Source: Muscardinus avellanarius
Lineage: Eukaryota; Chordata; Mammalia; Rodentia; Gliridae
Direction: 5' to 3'
Length of the DNA: 64,000 bases
Assembly (NCBI GenBank): GCA_963383645.1
Contig: OY726567.1
Location: 68,699,575-68,763,574 of the forward strand
Position numbers and translations under genes: made by a program. Below the pieces are notes generated by a model. It searched no databases and was not told the DNA's origin. It saw only the letters and a list, made by a program, of their open reading frames with translations. Of this stretch, positions 44,891 to 57,030 are shown piece by piece. Position 1 is the stretch's first letter, and each line of letters opens with the position of its first letter.

Positions 44891-47067
44891 ATGACATTTT
44901 TTTAAGGATATCATGGGCCTTACATAACCAGTGATGGAATTTTCCACCCTTCACCTCACCAATTCAAGAAAACCTGCTTATCTGTGCTCTGTTTTGTGTG
45001 ACAGTAAATGCCTTACTTTTTAAGCTGCCTTTAATCTTGAGAACCATGTTCTCTTTATGGGGTGGTTTGAGAACAGTAGATTTCACTGTGAACAAAGAAA
45101 AAGGTTTTGTGGGCATCCCATGGCAGAAAAATAGTTCTGTTTGGTCTTGATTTGCATTTCTTTCAAGGAAAAATATTTTCCTCCAAGAAGAGCTTTGTGG
45201 ACCTAACTTGTAACTCAGATGTCATGGTATTTTGTGGCTTCTGAGCTTACCCTGAGGGGGCAGTTGCAACAATGTCCAGTACTATGGAAACAACAGGAAA
45301 CTCTTGTTCATGGGTAACACTGTGTAATGCATATGAGAGGACTCTCTTCCCTTAGTGCTAAAAGAGCTATATTCCTGTTCAGAAATCTGTAAAATAGTAT
45401 CAGTGGTCATAATAATAGGGTCTAGGGAAGAGGGGTTAAAACTGTTACAGGAGCACTGGGTTCATAGGTAGTAGGTGAGACCCTGAGGAACTAGTTGAAT
45501 TGTGCTTCTTTTGTAAAGGTATTGTCGATGTTTCTTTTTCTGTGGCTGTGAATAATGAGCAGTGTTAAAAACTAAAATTTAGTAGACTTTGACCAAAGTG
45601 ATTCGTAAGTTGGGTAGTCCTCAACACCGAAAGAAGTTTTAACAGCAGGTACCAAAACTCCTAGGACCTCCAAGACTGTAGCTGAAGTCCTCTGTCAGAC
45701 AGACTAACCAAATGTTCTTGTGGAATTTTCAGGCTCTGAGTTGCTCCCCTAGACCATGGCTGAGCAGGAACAAAAAAATGAGGATAGCAAGGGGGTCTCT
45801 CAGTTCACTATGTGAGAATAACCTTTATGAACCATCCAGGATTCCTGTTGACTGAGGTGGGCCCTCATCTATATTTGCATCTACCTGGGAAATTACAGGA
45901 GGTGTGGGAATCAATCAAGAATTGACAAGCTTTACTTTCTGAAAACAGTAAGAAATCCATATTTTTTAAAAGCTACTCAGCACTCTGTATTGTGGGTTAC
46001 CTATCCATGGATGTAACCAATTACAGGTGAAAATATTCAGGAAAGAATGTTACACACATGAACAAAAGGTTTTTCCTAGTTATTATGCCCTAAATGATAC
46101 GATTATTTTAAAAATTTGCCGTGTATTGGGCATTCGTGTACATTTATAATGTACAGGAGGGTATGCATAGGTTATATACAAATACTGTGCTATTTTATAA
46201 AAGGGACATGGATCTTCGCATCCACATGGGTGATTCTGGGACACATCCCATAAATACCAAGGGACAGCTGGAATTGTAAAAGCTTTATTAAGGTATAGTT
46301 GACAAACAGTAAAGTGCATGTACTAAAGAGCACAATTTGAAGAGTTGACATTCTCATAAAACTATGAAAACAATCATACTGAATGTAACTAGTCTCTTTT
46401 CATGCTATTCCATGAACACTCACCTGGCCATAAACACCTGGATCATTAACACTCAACTGAACCACTGGAGCAGCCACCTCCTGGTCTTGCCACCACTTCC
46501 CTCACACCCACAGTCTGTTCTCCATGCTCAGCCACAGGGGGCAGGTGACTCCAGCAGGGCTCCGTGAACTCAGGCCGCCCTGTACCTCTGTGCAGCACTG
46601 GAGCCAGCCGACCTTGGGATGTCTGTGTGACCTCTGAGCCTTAGACCTGGTCTTACCAGCTGTATAAACTTGGGCCATGACTCAATCTCCCTAAGCCTCA
46701 ACACTGTCATCCCATTTTAACCTGTTCTTTCTTTAGATGGTTTTCAGAAAACTAAAAGTCTAAACCAGGAAATAGGGGGTCAGGGTGGTTCAGTGGTAGA
46801 ACACATGCTTAACAAATTTATGCCAGACCATGTTTCTCTTCTGTATACAACCTTCCAGGGCTCCCAGGACTGTCCGAATAAAGAGACAACTCAACCTGGC
46901 AATCCAGGAGTGGTGCTGCCTCTCGTGAAATATTTCATACAGATACAAGATGGACCCTTGGTTTCCTGAATCCTCCCAGCTCAGTCATACCTCCAAGCCC
47001 TTGCACATTGCCAATCCCTCTGCCTGTAACTCCCAGAGCCCATTTCTCTGGACATCAAAAGTAGATA

Positions 47068-47200
47068 CTGAGAGGAGTTTTGCAGGTTTGAGACCTGCCT
47101 GGACAAATTAGCCAGACCCTGTATCAAAATTTAAAGAATTTTAAAGGGCTAGAGTTCATGGGTAGAGTGCCCTTAGTTCAATTTCCAGGACCACAAACAC
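47068..47200 (+). repeat. B1-ID SINE fragment
   Basis: gaggagttttgcaggtttga to tcaatttccaggaccac. Confidence 0.65.
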
Positions 47201-49753
47201 ACACCAAAAAAGTGAACATTGAGCACCTCACTGCTCTGGATCCTGAGGCCTAAGCTGCAGGGACCAAGTATGCGCCTCACGTGGGCTTTTGGATTTGGGT
47301 GTCTTCAACTGTAGGTTTTATTATACAGGTACAGTGAGGCCAACATATCAAGCAATGACAGATCTTAAGATGAGCACATTACACAAAAGCCAGAGAGAAG
47401 TGCCACTGCCATCAAGACGCAGAAGGAGAGGGGTAAAAATGCGGGCAGAATCCTTTATTGGGTTTGATTTCCACCAGAGGGGACGAGAGAGGCTGGGCAG
47501 GCAGGCCCAGGACTAACTGATCTAAATAATACCAGGGGTCTGGAGACACCAGGGCTGTTCTCAACTCTACGGTACTTGATTCATGGTGACTGGAGAAAAT
47601 GGACAGAGGTGCAGGATTGCAAGTGTCTGATGAGACTGGTCCAGGCAGCAGGTCTGGACTAGCAAATCTGCATCCAAAGGGTGGCTCCCAGGCCAGCTGG
47701 CCAGCCTCTATAGGAACTAGCACCTCTGGGAAGGACTGTCCCCCAGGGTTAGCAGGCCCAAGAGTGCAGAGCATCAGAAATAGAGAGCGAAAGGGCAAGT
47801 GTGACACAGGCCCAGAGCACAAAGCTCTCATCCTGCTCAGGTCGCCTCCACATGGCAGGGGTGATTGATGCTCTCTGACTCTCAGTCTCCAACCTGGTGA
47901 ACAACTGAAAGAAGACAAGGTGACCCTAAGCCCAAATTTACCCAGTTAGGGTAGATGACTTTACACTATGCCCTGTCCTGCTCACACAGCCATTCTTTCT
48001 GCAAAGCAGGCTGCTGGCTGTCATGCAAGCAGGCTATTACCATTACAACAAAGATAAGAACACTGACATTTAAAAGGTCAAAGACACAGCAGGCTGCCCT
48101 ACATTCTATGTTCTTACAGTAAAGATAAAAGACAAAAAGTTAAAGAAACATAATGCATCTCCTCACGTAGATGCTGACATAGCAGACTCATTGGCACCTG
48201 CATTTAGTGGGACCCTGTGTAAGATCAGAGATTTAAGGGGGTGGGGGTGCTCCTCTCAGACACTTTTCCATAGCCCTTCTATGGTATGACTTCCCTTTTC
48301 TTCCTCTTTCTATCTGCTGGTAATGAAAAAGAAAACCTACTTAAACATTACAGTTTTCTGGTTCATTATTTCTATATAGGTTGAGGAAAAGGACCCACAG
48401 TGACACATCAAAACCCTACCAAAATGACCACCATGCTGCAGCCTCAGGAAGTCCACCCAGAACAACGATGAAGCTCCTCCAGCAAGCGCTCACTGGCTGG
48501 CAGGTTGCATTGCATGTAATGGAAAGTATGGGTGTTCTGCTCAGGCACAAGCATCCCCCCAGCCTCTGAGTGCCGAGGTGGTCACAGAGAATCCTACAGA
48601 TGTTACTTCAGGCTCTGTAGCTCAGCTGTCTCCCTGAGAGTAGAAGTATTTCAGGCACCTCAAAGGCTTTGGGCCCAACCGGAGTCATGGGAGACACTCC
48701 CACGGATACCTGAAAATGAACAAGCCTCACATAGCCCGAGTGCTTAGAACCTGTTCTGTGAATTTCAGTATCTGGTTAGGAAGAAGAAAGGACTATAGAC
48801 CCTGATGTGAGAGAGGGGGTAAAAGAGGGATGTGAGTAATAAAAACAATCTTTTCTACCAAAGTAGCAAATTACATAAGTGTACTCTTCCATTTTATAAC
48901 TAACTTAGGCATTCATTTTGTAGCTGTAATGTGTCTGTATGTTCCACTCCCTGAGTCTTCCTAAGTGTCAGCCATCTTAGCCCATATGACCTTTAGTTCA
49001 CCAGGAATCTTCCAGAACATTAAACTGTGTTTCAAACCTGTTCTCTGTCTTAGAAAATAGCCAATAGTGCAGAGCTATGAACCCAAGCCCTCACCAATCA
49101 GGGCAAGGGGCAGAATCATGTTAGGGACAAAAACTAAGTAGGGAGTCCACTCTATGTATTTACTTATTAGACTTTTTGTCAGTTGCACTCCCTTCTCTAC
49201 AGAAGTAAATTGCCTTGCCAAGTTACTTTCAATTTCATAATTCTAAGTGCAGGTATCTATAATTTTCAGCTTTCAGGGACCTGCATCTTATCTTAGTTGC
49301 TATGACACTCCAGCACTGGTAGAATGACAGCCAGCTTTTAGAAGACCAGGTCAGCCATAGCTGGAGCTTTTGTCTGACAGCCTAAAGACTGAAAAAATGA
49401 TTGTATTGTTTTGCCTAAGTATAGTTTATTTTTATTAGCAATTAGTACTGCCCTTATTAGCAATCAATACCAGCTCAATCCCCATCAAGATAAATCTGCT
49501 CAAGTTCCTGCTTTCCATTCTTTGGGGCATCATAGAATTGCAGAATTGAATAGTTATTCCATTTTGTTTATTTTTAAGAAGAAGCCAAACATTGGTGTAA
49601 TTTTTATACCATGTTCACTTTTTGACAGTTCAATAAGCAATTGTTACTGTTTTTATTCAGTACTGAATTCCAAAGTTCTTGCAGATTAGCAAGCACAACA
49701 TGTAAGTCTACAAATATTGAAAAAATAATTAAATAAATGATGGAATGTAGAAT

Positions 49754-50707
49754 TCAAAGCCCAGAGACCACAGATTGAGCCTTCTTTTTCTTTGCCCAAG
49801 AGATGAAGCAGGACCATGAAAAACGAGTGTCACTGAAAATGAACAAAAAGGGACTGAATGTCGGAAACCCAAAAGAGGCCAGCACGGAGAGGTTCACCAG
49901 CCAGTGGCTTGGACTCACAATCTGTGTTACGCAAAAGGACAAAATTAAAGTCAGAGTATACCAGAAGACAAACATGCTCACCAGGATCAGGATGGTGCGT
50001 GTGGCCCTGGCCTCATGGGAAGGTCTGTGGGCAAGGCTGGGGCTGTGGATGTGTCGGACTCGCTGTTTGTGTCTGTGCAGGACAAGGACCATAGAGCTGC
50101 TGGTCCAGGCCATGAGGCCCAAACACATAGCATCAGAAAGGAAGTAAATGACTGCTTTCAGCAAAAATGTCAGTCTCTCAGAAACAGGCGAGAAACAGTA
50201 TCTATAAACATTTTCCATACTCATGTTTTTGCTCTTCTTCGGGGCAGTTACATTTCTATTAAGATGGACATTAAGCAGAAGGTGTAGAATCCAGCAGAGG
50301 AAACAGAAGAAGCTGATAGACTCTGGGGATTCAATTCTGTGCTGCATCCACCCAGAAATAACAGAGCAAATTTTCATGGCCTGAAATCCACTAAGGAGGC
50401 AGATGGTGCTGAGGGAAACACCTCTGGCCACTCTGTGTAAAGAGAAGACAAGCCTACACCCAGCCTCACCCAGGAATGATTTCAATCCCAAAGCCGCCAT
50501 TGTCTGCGGGACCCCTTTAGACAAAAGAGCCAGGTTGTTAGCCACGACAAGCTGGTTAAGAATCAAATCCGTAGGTCTCAACACTTGTGCAGTAAGTAAA
50601 GAAAAGTTATAGAAGATAAAGAGTGAAGAATTTCCAAGAATCCCAGCACTAATCTGAGTGAGGAATATGATACCCCAATTTAAGTTAGTGGAAACCAATC
50701 CCTCCAT
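49754..50707 (-). CDS. Vomeronasal type-1 receptor (V1R), intact, divergent subfamily
   Basis: A 317-codon single-exon V1R clearly distinct from the other two. Supporting motifs: GILGNSS in TM1, GVPQTM at the end of TM2, LHRVARG and CLLSGFQAM in TM3, an NVT glycosylation site with YCFSPVS in extracellular loop 2, CLGLMAWTSSSMVLVLHRHKQ through TM5 and loop 3, ARATRTI before TM6, and GFPTFSPF in TM7. The usual ISP element after TM3 is replaced by ICSVISGWM, and the second intracellular loop lacks the common KxK pattern. It has a lysine-rich tail (WAKKKKAQ). Start is the ATG complementary to 50,705-50,707. No similar copy or duplicated flank was found here, so it is an older neighbour and not part of the 12-kb array. 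Confidence 0.94.
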   Translation of the reverse strand: MEGLVSTNLNWGIIFLTQISAGILGNSSLFIFYNFSLLTAQVLRPTDLILNQLVVANNLALLSKGVPQTMAALGLKSFLGEAGCRLVFSLHRVARGVSLSTICLLSGFQAMKICSVISGWMQHRIESPESISFFCFLCWILHLLLNVHLNRNVTAPKKSKNMSMENVYRYCFSPVSERLTFLLKAVIYFLSDAMCLGLMAWTSSSMVLVLHRHKQRVRHIHSPSLAHRPSHEARATRTILILVSMFVFWYTLTLILSFCVTQIVSPSHWLVNLSVLASFGFPTFSPFLFIFSDTRFSWSCFISWAKKKKAQSVVSGL

Positions 50708-51184
50708 TTATGGGAGAATGTGGAGTTTGATAGTATCTGAATCTAAGGAAGCCAGACATAACTTATCGCTCTCATTATATTTAGAAAATGCCTTTTATCA
50801 CAAAAACCATTATTCCAAGTGCATATGAACATTAAGAACAGATATTTTGTAAATCTACAAGTACCTCTTGCAACATTGTTTGTAACAACAAAGACTGGTT
50901 CCTATGCAACCTCAGCGTGAGAGTATGGATGTTTCTAGGCATCCCTCACTGGAGCACAGGAGCAGCTGCAGACAAATGAGGAAGCTTCTTACACAGCAGG
51001 AGACACTGCTGTGTACCAAGCAAAGGAAAGAAAAAGAAAGTCTCCAAACGCCATGCGTAGTTAGCTTCATTTGACTAAGATCCAGAGAGAAATAGTATTT
51101 TATGTGTATTTCTGTATTTTAAAAATTTAAATAAAGACCTCTGAAAATGGGATGGGCTAGGATGCCCTAAATGCTACAGTGATG

Positions 51185-51345
51185 TGAGGGGGTACTAGAG
51201 TGTGACCCCCTGGTACGATTTTTTTAATTTGAAATAGATTCTCACTAGGTTGCTGAGAGTCTCACTACATTGTTGAGCCTGGTCTCAAAACTGTGACCCT
51301 TCTACATACTGGAATTACAAGTATGCATCACTGCACCTGGCTTAG
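51185..51345 (-). repeat. B1-ID SINE, antisense, decayed
   Basis: gagggggtactagagtgtga to catcactgcacctggct. Confidence 0.65.
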
Positions 51346-51475
51346 CTTACTTTTTAACTTGGTTTAAGTATATATATATATTTTTTTTTCTTAAATATAT
51401 ATAATGCCAAACTGCTATCAAATATAACTCACAAACTTAAACATGAAATCTTAAAATAACTAATCAACCTAACTT

Positions 51476-51553
51476 TAGGACTGGAGGTGAAACTCAGTAA
51501 TAGTGCACTCACCAAGCATGCATGAAGCTCTGGGTTCCACACCCAGCACCATA
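51476..51553 (+). repeat. ID-type monomer SINE
   Basis: ggaggtgaaactcagtaata, gcactcaccaagcatgcatg, tgggttccacacccagca: tRNA-derived unit including the anticodon-arm region that the dimeric SINEs lack. Confidence 0.65.
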
Positions 51554-51569
51554 AAATAATTATAAAACC

Positions 51570-52011
51570 TCACCTTCAATAAGTGGCATTGGAGAAACTG
51601 GTTAACCGTATGTAGAAAAATAGAAATAAACCCCACTTTCTCACTCTGCACAAGAGTCAATTCAAGATAAATCAAAAACCTGGAAATCAGACCAGGGACC
51701 TGCAACAAATAGGCACAAGTAAAAACTTTCTCAACAAGACCCCAAAAGCACAATAAATCAAAAGGAGGATCAATACGTGGGACTGCCTTAAACTGAAGAG
51801 CATCTGTACAACAAAGGAAACTATAAAGGACTTGGTTGCAACAGAGTGGACAAAAAGGGAGAAGATTTTTGCCAACTACTCCTCCAATAGAGAACTGATA
51901 TCTAGAATATACAGAGAACTCAAGAAACTCACTACTAAGAAAACAAATAACCCAATCAAAAAATAGCCAAATGAACTAAATAGACACTTCGCAAAAGAAG
52001 AAATTCATATG
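51570..52011 (+). mobile_element. L1 ORF2 fragment, 3'-truncated, joined to ZCCHC8
   Basis: aataagtggcattggagaaa to gaagaaattcatatg. Ends inside ORF2 with no 3' UTR and passes directly into ZCCHC8-like sequence. Confidence 0.85.
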
Positions 52012-52472
52012 GGTGGATTTCAGCAACTTGGAGCTGTCCCTTTGATCCTCAGGAAGCGTAGACTCCACAGTTGGCTTTCCAGAGGACATCAGTGACCAGG
52101 AGGAGGAGAATGGCATTGGCGACAGGAAGCTTCGGGAGAAACTCCAACAGTGTGAGGGCACCATCAAGCAGCTCCACCCGGAAAATCAAGAACTTAAGAG
52201 AAAATGGAACATTCTGATTTAGCCAAATGGAATATTGGTAAACAATGCTAGGTTAGGTAGACTTTTATTGCAAATTCTACTTAGGAACAATGCTATTTCA
52301 AAGCAGTATTATCAAGAAATAGAGGAATTTATATTGAATTTAGTAAAAGGATTTAAGGAACAGCAGAAAAATGATATGGAAAATACTTCTTTTGATCTTT
52401 TGTCCCAGCTATTCAGTATTATATTAGAAGAGCACCATAATGACTCTTGTGCCATTAAAACCAGCAAGGAGC
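52012..52472 (+). pseudogene. ZCCHC8: ZCCHC8 processed pseudogene, 5' fragment
   Basis: Resembles the N-terminal coiled-coil region of ZCCHC8, a zinc-knuckle subunit of the nuclear exosome targeting (NEXT) complex. Visible in one frame: DFSNLELS, then EEENGIGDRKLREKLQQCEG, IKQLHPENQELKRKWNIL, an in-frame TAG, PNGILVNNARLGRLLLQILL, NNAISKQYYQEIEEF and EQQKNDMENTSF. It spans what are several exons in the parent without introns. It begins immediately after an L1 ORF2 fragment and stops at a B1-ID SINE (52,474); nothing ZCCHC8-like was seen beyond it, so the 3' part is lost or was never inserted. Family assignment is from remembered similarity only. Confidence 0.78.
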
Positions 52473-52473
52473 C

Positions 52474-52657
52474 GGGCGTGGTGGCGCATGCTTGTAATCC
52501 CCACACTTGGGAGGTGGAGACAGGAGGATAGAGCAGGTTCAAAGTCAGCCTTGCTGGCTTAAGAGACCCTGTTTTCAAATAAAATATAAAATAGGTCTGG
52601 GAGTGTAGCCCGAAGGTAGAAGGGTTCCATCCCCAGTATCACCAAAAAAAAAAAAAT

Positions 52658-52702
<45 letters not shown>
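52474..52702 (+). repeat. Young-type B1-ID SINE with (AC)n tail
   Basis: gccgggcgtggtggcgcatg to catccccagtatcacc, A-run, then (AC)n at 52,661-52,701. Ends the recognisable ZCCHC8 sequence. Confidence 0.9.
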
Positions 52703-52703
<1 letters not shown>

Positions 52704-52799
52704 CTGAACTGAATCTATGTCCAGGGCAGAAGACCCAGAAAATAAACTCAGAACCTCTTATGACACAAGAAATGAAAGGAGGCACAAAGACCTCCTTTC

Positions 52800-52852
52800 A
52801 GGGGGTGCGGTTCGTTGGTCGAATGCTCCTGGTTCCATCCTCAGATCCACAA
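52800..52852 (+). repeat. ID-part SINE fragment
   Basis: gggggtgcggttcgttggtc to ccatcctcagatccac. Confidence 0.5.
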
Positions 52853-52976
52853 AAAAAAGAGAGCTAAGACTTATAGATGTGAAAATCATTATTATCTTAG
52901 AATATAACTAAAAATGAGTGAGGAAAAATTTATTGAAAAAATTTGTTAAATACATGGTTTTAAAATATTTGTACAT

Positions 52977-53157
52977 GCCAGGTGTAGTGGCGCACGCTTA
53001 TAATCCCCATGCTTGGGAGGCGGAGACGGGAGGATCACGCAGGTTCAAAGCCAGCCGCGCTGGTTTAGGAGACCCTGTTTCCAAATAAAAATATAAAAAA
53101 TAGGTCTGGAAGTGTAGCCCGGAAGTAGAAGGGTTTCCAGGAACCCCAGTACCACCA
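52977..53157 (+). repeat. Young-type B1-ID SINE
   Basis: gccaggtgtagtggcgcacg to aaccccagtaccacc. Confidence 0.9.
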
Positions 53158-53495
53158 AATAATAAAATAAAATATTTGTATAGATAGTTTTAAAATATCA
53201 ATTTTCTATTACATACCATTTAGATAAACATTCATATTCTATAATATAAACATACAAATTAAAATATTAAATAATAAATAGAAGTGAACATATTTTAAAG
53301 ACTTAAATTGAGACAAATATAAAATACAAAGAAGGGATTATACTATAACCTAGGAGTGTTACAATATGTCTATAAAACAATAAAACTCATAAAATGAAAG
53401 ACAAAAATAGAAGGATGAAACACAAAATATTAGAAAATTTTCTATACAGAATGTAGAAAAGAGAAGCCTACACACAAAATTTCAAGTGGCTTTTT

Positions 53496-53687
53496 TTGTG
53501 TGTGTGTGGTACTGGGGTTCCTGGAAATCCTTCTGCCTCCAGGCTACACTCCCAGACCCATTTTATACTTTTTTATTTGGAAACAGGGTCTCTTAAGCCA
53601 GCGAGGCTGGCTTCAAACCTGTGCGATCTTCCTGTATCCGCCTCCCAAGCGCGGAGATTACAAGTGTGCGCCACCACGTCCAGCTTC
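53496..53687 (-). repeat. Young-type B1-ID SINE, antisense
   Basis: tgtgtgtgtggtactggggt to gcgccaccacgtccagct; ttcaagtggc and ttcaggtggc flank it as a likely TSD. Confidence 0.9.
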
Positions 53688-53859
53688 AGGTGGCATTTTA
53701 AACAGATACAAGAACATATGTTAAATACAAGCCTAGAGCTAAATACTTCCCTATATTGTCAAGTTATTTTTGACAAGGTTTCCATGAACATTTGGTGGTG
53801 GAAATAATAATCTTTTAACTAAATATTGTTGAAAAATAATTACATGGAAAAGAATAAAA

Positions 53860-54135
53860 TTGGACCCTTACCTAATCCCACATACAAGTATTAACTCAAA
53901 ATAGATAAAAGACCTAAATATAAATCTTAAGACTATAAACTTTTAGAAGAAAATCTGGGTCATAAAACCTCACAACATTGAAATTGGCAGTGATTTCTTG
54001 GATATGATTTCAATGGCACAGGCAACAGAAGAATATACAAACTCCCTAAAAAATAAAAGAAAATATTGTATATCCAAAGACAATGTAAACAGAGTTAAAA
54101 GTTACTAATAGAATTGGATAAAATATTTCCAAATG
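53860..54135 (+). mobile_element. Old L1 ORF2 fragment
   Basis: taatcccacatacaagtatt, then tagataaaagacctaaatat and gcacaggcaacagaagaata are ancient L1 ORF2 sequence. Confidence 0.65.
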
Positions 54136-54261
54136 CTATATCTGAAGGTATATTAATATTCCAACTAGAAATCCTAAAAATTAACAACAATAAAGGCAAA
54201 CAATACAATTTAGAGATAGGTAAAAGACTAACATAAATAATGAATCTCCACAGATAACCAA

Positions 54262-55090
54262 TCTTAGTTGTCTGTTGGATGGAAACTCTTGTTTCTCTGG
54301 TTCTGGTGAGTGTTACCTATTTCTTCTTTGTAGTTAATCTCTTTGAGTATTTTCTCTAGCGCTGGTTTTGAAGACATAAATTCCTTCAGTTTCTGTTTGT
54401 CATGGAAGCTTCTTATTTCTCCATCTAATTTGATAGAAAGTTTTGCTGGATAGGAAATTTTTGGCTGGAAGTTGTTTTCTTTCAGAGTTTGGAATATGTT
54501 ACTCCAAGTCCTTCTGGCTCTCATGACTTGGTTTGGGAAGTCTGGAGTGATTCTAATTGGTTTGCCTCTGAATGTCACTTGGCCCTTTGTTTTTGTTGCC
54601 TTTAAGATTCTCTGCTTGGCTTCCACATTGGTCATTTTGACAATTATGTGGCGTGGGGATCCTCTTCTCTGATCCTGTCTAAAGAGAGTTCTATAAGTTT
54701 CCTGGATCTGTGTATCAACCTCTTGCTCTATATTTGGAAAATTTTCTGCTATTACTTCCTTGAAGAGATTGTTGATCCCTTTGGTACCACTTTCTTTTCC
54801 CTCCTCTATTCCAATTATTCTTAGGTTAGCTCTCTTAAGATGGGCCCATATTTCTTCAATGTCAGATTCCTGCTGTCAGGTATTTTTTTCTAGATTAGAA
54901 ACTATGCGTTCATTTTTGGATTGCTCATCTTCTAAGAGCGAGATATCTGCCTTTAGAACAGTACTACACTGTTTCAATTATTGTAGCTTTATATGGTTTG
55001 AAATCAGAAACTATATATCTGCTAGCTTTGTTCTTTTTCAAGATCGTTTTGGGTATCTAGAATTCATATTCCATATTAGGATAGATTTTT
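54262..55090 (-). mobile_element. L1 ORF1 (C-terminal part) and older L1 ORF2 scrap, reverse
   Basis: 54,264-54,635 is open for 123 codons: VTFRGKPIRITPDF, then RARRTWSNIFQTLKE and PAKLSIKLDGEIRSF. This is the RNA-binding and C-terminal domain of L1 ORF1p. The ORF1 coiled-coil side continues to about 54,960 with frame breaks. 54,965-55,085 looks like an older ORF2 piece in reverse. Confidence 0.8.
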
Positions 55091-55284
55091 TTCTGAAAAA
55101 TAAATATATAAATATATGATAGTTTCACCTAAAAAAACAGAAAAAAATATGCTCTGGTAAGAAAGAAAGCAAAAAGAAATATTGAAATGTTATCTTTAAG
55201 TCATCAAAAGCTTGGTATCAGACAAATGAAACTGTTATGTGAGATTATCATTTTTAATTTTGGATAAATTGCTATAATACTAGA

Positions 55285-55450
55285 TGTCAACCACTAAGCC
55301 AAGCATGGGAAGGAGGGATGGGGAGAGAATGGGGTGGGGATCGGGTGGGGGCTGACTGGGCGATGTGTGCATGTATGTCTACAAAAGTTTGTATCCCACT
55401 ATGATGTATGAATACAGTGCACCAATAAAATAAAATTAAAAAAAATTAAG
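55285..55450 (+). mobile_element. L1 3' UTR end
   Basis: aaccactaagccaagcatgg, then ggatggggagagaatggggt to gaatacagtgcaccaataaa, with an A-rich tail. The same L1 3' end as at 22,745-22,907. Confidence 0.8.
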
Positions 55451-55734
55451 ATGAAATATATATGATATATTTATATATGGTAAAACTATATATTTCATCT
55501 TAACATAAAATAACATAACATATCTATATTTAATCTTGATTTTTAAAGATAACTGCCAATTTTTTAGGCACAAAGTTTCTCTCCTGACAATTATTTTTAA
55601 AAATGTACATTTATTGATGAATAAATATATTTATCATACTCCATAATATAGTTCAGAGAAATAATGACCAATATGCCCACAGTAGTTGGTAAGCATCTCT
55701 TTGACTTTCTCCCCTTCAGCATACATAATTTTAA

Positions 55735-56110
55735 GATTAGCATTGGTAATTTCATATTTGTAAGTGATATCTTTCATTAATTTCTTTCATTAATTCTTGC
55801 CACTGCCGCCACCCTCCCTGACACCCCTCCATTGCTCCACTGGGATTACACCTCCATTATTTAGATTCTTTCTATCTTCCATATATAACCTAATTTAATA
55901 TAATGTTCTTCCAATTCATCCATTTTTCTGCAAATGACATAATTTTGTTCTTTATTGCTGAGTAGAATTCCATTGTGTAGATATCTCATAATTATGTAAC
56001 TCATTCATCTGATTATCTACACCTAGTTTGGATCCATGATGAGGCTAGTGTGAATTGTACTATGAACATCAGTATGCATGTACAACTATAATATTCTTAT
56101 TTCAAATTTT
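55735..56110 (-). mobile_element. Old L1 3' end, reverse
   Basis: attagcattggtaatttcat, cctccattgctccactgg, then cattgctgagtagaattccat-like sequence near 55,955. Confidence 0.6.
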
Positions 56111-56674
56111 TGTAGTATATTAAATAATTTTATTGCTTCCTTTGTTTTCTCTGATAAATTATTTGTTAATATCATTTATTCACATGAACCTCAAGAACAC
56201 TTTGTACTCTTCTATATTTGTTTCTTTTATATATTTACTCGTGAGAAACACCAATGTCATTATTTTTGCTGAGGCTCTTCTGTTTAGTCTCTATCAAATA
56301 ACATTTTCTATCTTCTGAACAGTGATTCTAAAGTGCTTGGATGGGGATAAATTAAATTCAGTGTTCAAATTTAATTTCCCATTAACTATTTATCCTTTGC
56401 TGATGATACAGTGAACTACACTGAGTCAGTGTAGTTTAAACTTACTTCTTTTACCTGTAACTTAAATATATTCACAATCGCATGTGAAAAAACTGTGAAA
56501 TTTAGAATTCAAATTAAATAAAAATCACTAAAGAATATTTTATAAATAAAAAAAAGAACATATGTTGTCAGAGCAGAAAAATTATGTAAACAAGCTCTTC
56601 TCAGGCAAAAGTAACATTAATATAAAATATGTTTTTTTTCAAATATCACACAAATGCAGTCTTTTCCATACTGG

Positions 56675-57030
56675 GATTGAACTCATAGGCACTATACCAC
56701 TGAGCTCTACCCCAGCACTTTTTTATTGGCACAAGTCTAAGTTGCTGAGGCTGGCCCCCAAACTGTGATCCTTCTGCCTCAGCCTCCTAAATTGCTGGGA
56801 TTAGAGGCATGTGCCACTAAGCCTAGCTGCAAAATATTTTCTTAAAGGTACATTTTTTTCATTTAGAAAATATTTCTTAGCTGGATGTGATGGCATCTGT
56901 AATTCCAGTACCTGGGAGGCTGAAACAGGAGGATCATGGGTTCAAGACCTGCTTCAGCAATTTAGCAAGACCCTATTTTAAAGTAGCTCAAAGATTGAAT
57001 GCCTCTGGGTTCAATCCTCAATACCAATAA
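56675..57030. repeat. Antisense and sense B1-ID SINEs
   Basis: Antisense copy at 56,675-56,826 (tgggattgaactcataggca to cactaagcctagct). Sense copy at 56,878-57,028 (tagctggatgtgatggcatc to caatcctcaataccaat). Confidence 0.75.

Larger units (their letters stand above)
44101..49750. other. Intergenic, including probable zinc-finger 3' UTR
   Basis: Apart from SINEs at 44,460-44,890 and 47,068-47,200, no gene is recognised. 44,100-45,900 may be the 3' UTR of the decayed zinc-finger gene. 47,400-47,950 is GC-richer and open for 168 codons on the minus strand, with a reverse AATAAA (tttatt at 47,453), but its translation resembles nothing I know. 48,850-49,170 has an LTR-like look without certain boundaries. 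Confidence 0.4.

Noticed and set aside
47412..47918. 168-codon open frame on the minus strand
   Set aside because: Proline- and serine-rich, no recognisable domain, lies in a GC-richer patch where open frames occur by chance; no splice or family support.
54760..55119. 119-codon plus-strand frame
   Set aside because: Lies antisense to L1 ORF1 and older L1 sequence; no family support.
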